From contig CM055607.1 in assembly GCA_029379385.1 (NCBI GenBank), forward strand, positions 14,508,001-14,572,000: a stretch of 64,000 nucleotides of DNA. The letters are read 5' to 3'. Shown piece by piece: positions 59,786 through 64,000 of the stretch. Under the pieces are notes generated by a model. The model was given only the letters and a program-made list of their open reading frames with translations. It searched no databases and was not told the DNA's origin. The DNA is from Quillaja saponaria (Eukaryota; Streptophyta; Magnoliopsida; Fabales; Quillajaceae). Each line of letters starts with the position of its first letter. Within the stretch, counting starts at the first letter, position 1. The translations under genes were made by a program, and so were the position numbers.

Positions 59786-62700
59786 TCAAGCTAAAGTACT
59801 CTCCACGTATTCCATTGCTTTATGTTTCACTGATTCGATCTGTTCCTCATTACCATGGGCTTTCTCGTACTCAAGGTACTTTTTGAATAAGAACTGCAGC
59901 AGATTGAGACAATTAAATGCATGAGTAAGGTCAACAGGAAAGGAAATGCCAAACAATATTGGCAGAACAATCATAGGACATGTACGCACTTTCATCTTTT
60001 TAGGTGGGAGGCTCAAACTAATTGCCCTCTCAAATAGTGCACGAATTACATCAGAATCTCCAAGTCGAATTTCCTGGAAGATAAAGACAAGTGTATGAGA
60101 TACAAAACAATAAAACAAAAAGTCAAAAGGCAAAGGATATTTACCTGATCAAGATAAACACTCCACAAGTCTGTTCTTTTCGGGTTTTCTCGCAAAATGC
60201 CTTCAAACATGGATCGTCCCCTGCTGGGAACCCCACATTTGAACTCAAGAATAGCTGCCTGTGAGATGAATTTGATATTCTTATGACGGGGAAGGCTTAA
60301 TAAAGCACGTTTAACAACAGGCTCAATCCCATCCTGATTTTGCTTTAGGAGTCTCTGCACCCGCCTTAACCAAACCTAAAATGCAGTACATTGTAAATCG
60401 TTCCATGTTTCATAAAAGCCACAAGGGAATTTGAGTTAGAAATAGTAGCATACCTTGCATGAACTCTTAAACTTCTTTGTCATTTTATGAAGAAGCTCAT
60501 CAGCCAACTTATGCTGTTCTGTTCTCTCATACATTCCCAAGAGTGCTAGATGGACCTTTTTGGGATCATTGCACTGCAATGCTTGCTGGAATACTTTCAT
60601 GACAGCCTCCTACAGATGAAAACTAAATTAATACCACTCAACAGCACAGTACAGGAAAAAGAAGAAATGCTGTATGTGTTACCTGTGGGGGATTTCCATA
60701 TTGATTCTCCAAATTAAATAAGGCCACATAGATGTTGAGCTTCTCATTTTCTTCACGAATGTTAATTCTCTTCAAAGCCCTTCAACATTTGGGTTGTAAG
60801 GAAGGGGAACATTACATGGTGTCAAATAACACATTCACAAAAATGGTGGTACTATACCAAGCAATTGAAGCAAGTGTAACAATGACAATTACATTACAAG
60901 CTAATTCTTGTTTAACAGAGCTTTGCTGTGTGTTTCACCAATAATAAGAAACCAATAAAAAATACAAACCCCCTGCCATGAGTATGTATTTAAAAGGTTT
61001 TCTGAGACAGAATTTGAAAGAATCCAAATTCACAACAGTAGCATCACACATAACTCTTACCCTTTTTTCTCACCAATAACTGATTATAGATAATTGCAGT
61101 TACATTTTCTGACCCTGTGTCCCCCCTCCTTCCACCAAAAGAAAATATAAAAATGAAACTACTAAAGTCTTTCCTCCAAAGAAAGTGTATCACATTGGCC
61201 TTCTTCCCCTATTTGTACCCAATCTGGAACCATATTGAAATAAGTACTATAGATTACCCCCAGCACAACCAACTGGTTTTCTTGGAAAATTCAACAGTTA
61301 AATTGTCAATCTAGACTTTTAACATCAAATTAATTTGGACCATCTATTTTGGCAGCCAAGTCTGATAGGAGACGAGAAATATGATCAGCCCAAACAACAA
61401 TAAATGGATGAGAAAAAACAGTATGACCTAAAAGATATACCTTTCAGCAATTGAGCGGGCTTTCTCAACATCGGCCATATCAAGCATGAAAGCCATGTAC
61501 TTAATCCAAAGAAAACTGCTATTAGGAGAACTACTAATCAGTTTCTCAAAGTCATCAGCATCCCTAGGTATATCCTTCTCCAGTAGTCTTTCCTCAGCAG
61601 TCCTTATTTCTCTCTCCCTGTAAAGTACAGTCAAAAAAAAAAAAGCAAGAAAAAAGAAAAAGCGTCAGACAACTCAACCAGTGGAACAAATACTGAACAA
61701 GTATGTGAAATAAATTAACCTCTCGTTCTTTTCTTTTTTCTTCGCCCTTCTTTTATTCTTTTCACCCAAGGTGTCTGCTTCATTTGCACGTTCCTGATTT
61801 TCACAAATTACAATTATCCTCATCAGGTTGATCTAAGTCATCAAGAGTGACCTCAAGTGGAGGAACTGAAGCCCTTGCTTCAGCTTGGGCAAGAAATGAG
61901 CATCGACCATTTTCACCGACAATATCCATGTTTTGATCCCCAATCAAACTGCTATTTGCATAAGCTATTAACTCCATGCCATCCATGGAAACATTATCTG
62001 AAACAGGTCCATCTGGCTCTTGTTTTGGAGGTACTTCAGTGTCAAAATTGTCTCCCCTATATGAATTCTTCATTCCAAGAGAAATTCTATGTCTTTCTTC
62101 ATCCACCTGATAAGACATTTTGGAAAATGCAAGAAAAAAATTAGCAATGTCAAGGTGATAAGCATAAGTATTCTATGCTGACACTTACAACGAAGTGATT
62201 GGTATGATGTGAAGACTACTACCCTTATCTTTGGTGAATAAAAATTTATCAATGCCTCAGAATGTTCAATGCCCCAAGTACTAGATTTGAGAAAATATGA
62301 TTACCTTCAATATTCTTTTACATCGTCTCCCATATATGAATTCTTCATTCCAAGAGAAATTCTATATCTTTCTATGCACAACCATCTTTTATTGATACTT
62401 ATAATGAAGTGATCCATATGATGTAGAAGACTACTACCCTTACATTTTATGAATAAAAATTTACAATGCCTCAGAATGTTCAATGCCCCAGAATGTTCAA
62501 TGCCCCAAGTACTAGATTTAAGAAAATATGATTACCTTCAATACTCTTGCTGTTACTTTCTCCCCAGCTCTGTACTTGGTTTCAATGTTCTCAATATGAT
62601 CATCAGAAATCTCGGATATATGGCATAATCCAACCTAGGCAAAGAAATAACATAACCACAAGACAATGATCTAACATGGCCATACCAAAATCAATGCTTA

Positions 62701-63380
62701 ACTTAAATGATGCACTTGTGCTCCCCTCAACCCCAACCCCTTCAGGAAGTAATATTAAAGCATATTGCAACACTGAACTCAAGACAAGATCAACAGGTAG
62801 TAAATATCCACTTTTTTAAGTACAGAAGCTGAAAGAGGATAAAAATTTTCTTTTCTTCAAAAAATGCAAGGCTTTGAAGGACATTTTTTCTTGATAAGGA
62901 CTTGCAATATAATGAGAAAGGAAATGTTTGGACATTTCCTTAATAATATTTTGCATTAATGATTAGTCCTCACCAAGGTTGTGTTGTCAATCGCAATGAA
63001 TAAACCATAGGATTCCACCCGCTTAATCCTCCCAGATATAACATGTCCAACATGCAGAGTACTCAAACTGTTAATTTCAGATTCTGGTCTACTGCTCGCA
63101 TTTGATGACTTCAGTGTAACCTCAACTCGATTTGACAAAGGCTCCACAGATAAAACCCTGCAACCAATCCTTTTAGTACATATCTTATTCCTCACTTGCA
63201 TGAAGAATAGATTAGAAGACAAATAATAATTCACCTGCCAATTACAAGCTTCCCAACTGGAAATTCTTGCTCGGGATCTTTAACATATCCATCAGACAAG
63301 TTTGAGAGAAGAATTTTGGCATCAATCTTTCGTGAGAGCAAAATGAAACACCCTTTTGGTGTAACATTCTTAACATAACC
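59786..63380 (-). CDS. RRP5: rRNA biogenesis protein RRP5, 3' part (gene continues past the right edge)
   Basis: Visible exons on the minus strand: 63380-63235, 63157-62974, 62634-62536, 62106-61720, 61617-61441, 60779-60683, 60609-60454, 60375-60145, 60073-59990 and 59893-59786. The first three and the start of the fourth code S1 RNA-binding repeats ([50 protein letters not shown]). The later ones code the C-terminal HAT/TPR repeats ([60 protein letters not shown]), ending [12 protein letters not shown]5 works in the nucleolus in pre-rRNA processing for both subunits. Exon 62106-61720 has one extra base near 61803-61810 that breaks the frame between the acidic linker and QERANEAD; the exon length (387) confirms the one-base excess. 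The rest of the gene lies beyond 64000. Confidence 0.93.
62051..62540 (-). repeat. Partial tandem duplication inside RRP5 (exon-intron-exon ghost)
   Basis: TCTCCCMTATATGAATTCTT followed by CATTCCAAGAGAAATTCTAT occurs at 62051 (coding) and at 62326 (intron). CTCAGAATGTTCAATGCCCC and GATTACCTTCAATAYTC recur likewise at about 62255-62315 and 62472-62545. The unit covers the end of one exon with its donor, the intron, and the start of the next exon. A short AGAATGTTCAATGCCCC repeat near 62480 adds a local duplication. Confidence 0.85.
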
Positions 63381-64000
63381 CTATCCCATCCAGAGAAGAA
63401 TATAAGCAAATACAATGTAAAAGAAAATATTCAAAATATGGAGAAATAGTATATATTGCTCACATTACTTAACTATAAACACATTCCTAGATTCCAATGT
63501 CTGTACTAAGCATTAAAATTGACTCAAAACCACTTTCAATCAACTCTGAATCATGGAACAGAAGGCTCAGGAGAAGCCCATACGAAATTCCCATACTTGA
63601 TCCAAAATTCCAAATTTAGCTTACTTAAGGCAAGGTGTCAGACACAGAAACTCCATGATGTAAAATTAATGAAATCAGAAACAGTGACATAACAAAAGTA
63701 TGAAGAAAACTTTACTACAGACCACTGCTGGACAACCATTTCTTATGAAATCTCTCAACAGTAAATAACCAACACTGTAGTATAAATAATTTTAAATCAA
63801 AATTTACAATCTAAAAGGTTAAAACAAACAGATGGATGGTGGAAATGTTACTCAAGAACAAACTTCTAAAATACTTTGCTTTAAAACAACAATCAAACAT
63901 GGTGATGAAACTCTTAACTTCTAACTGTGTGGTGAAATCAATAGTCTTCCCAGTTTGTCAACATAAGAACAAAATGATATTATAAACATCTTTGTCCAAA
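63381..64000 (-). other. RRP5 intron running off the window
   Basis: 620 bases with no coding frame that fits RRP5. It follows acceptor GGATAG|GGTTATG at 63380. Confidence 0.6.

Overview
The window is nuclear DNA from a dicot plant. It is AT-rich, its genes carry short exons and GT-AG introns, the encoded proteins are of plant type, and the space between genes is filled with decayed retrotransposons. I cannot name the species. Exon limits were set by reading splice sites and checking that codon phase closes across each junction.

Seven protein genes are supported. A BAG/IQ co-chaperone gene (235-1251, minus) sits behind a promoter with two perfect heat-shock elements. An IQM-type calmodulin-binding gene (8310-11443, minus, 8 coding exons) follows. 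Then come a CHERP-like SURP/CID splicing protein (33989-38264, plus, 3 coding exons), the eIF3 subunit c gene (39663-43964, plus), a TRAF-type zinc-finger gene (44844-46667, minus), Mediator subunit MED7 (48493-53353, plus, 5 exons), and the 3' part of the ribosome-biogenesis gene RRP5 (59786-63380 and beyond the right edge, minus). The zinc-finger gene and MED7 are divergent and share a very short promoter region. The eIF3c and zinc-finger genes are convergent.

The middle of the window (about 18.5-31 kb) is a nest of mobile elements. An old minus-strand LINE was split by a copia-type LTR (28508 to about 29985) and later by a complete 9.3-kb Ty3/gypsy element (18692-27988). The Ty3 element has 376/377-bp LTRs ending TGTTAAT...ATTAACA, a 5-bp target duplication CTCCC, and LTRs that differ at about 4% of sites. 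It has Tat-lineage features: broken gag-pol on the minus strand, and between pol and the 3' LTR an antisense gene on the plus strand with intron-like gaps, its own TATA box and a cluster of G-boxes. A 143-bp tandem repeat lies in the same stretch. A second nest (55.9-57.5 kb) is an old copia pol interrupted by a textbook TRIM (56183-56972). Two LINE 3' ends in introns share a hairpin.

Three conserved genes (eIF3c five times, the zinc-finger gene once, RRP5 once) contain single-base frame breaks with little other decay. Either the assembly has local indel errors or some copies are very young pseudogenes; this decides how the annotation should be used. The rest is AT-rich intergenic DNA with minisatellites, described entry by entry.
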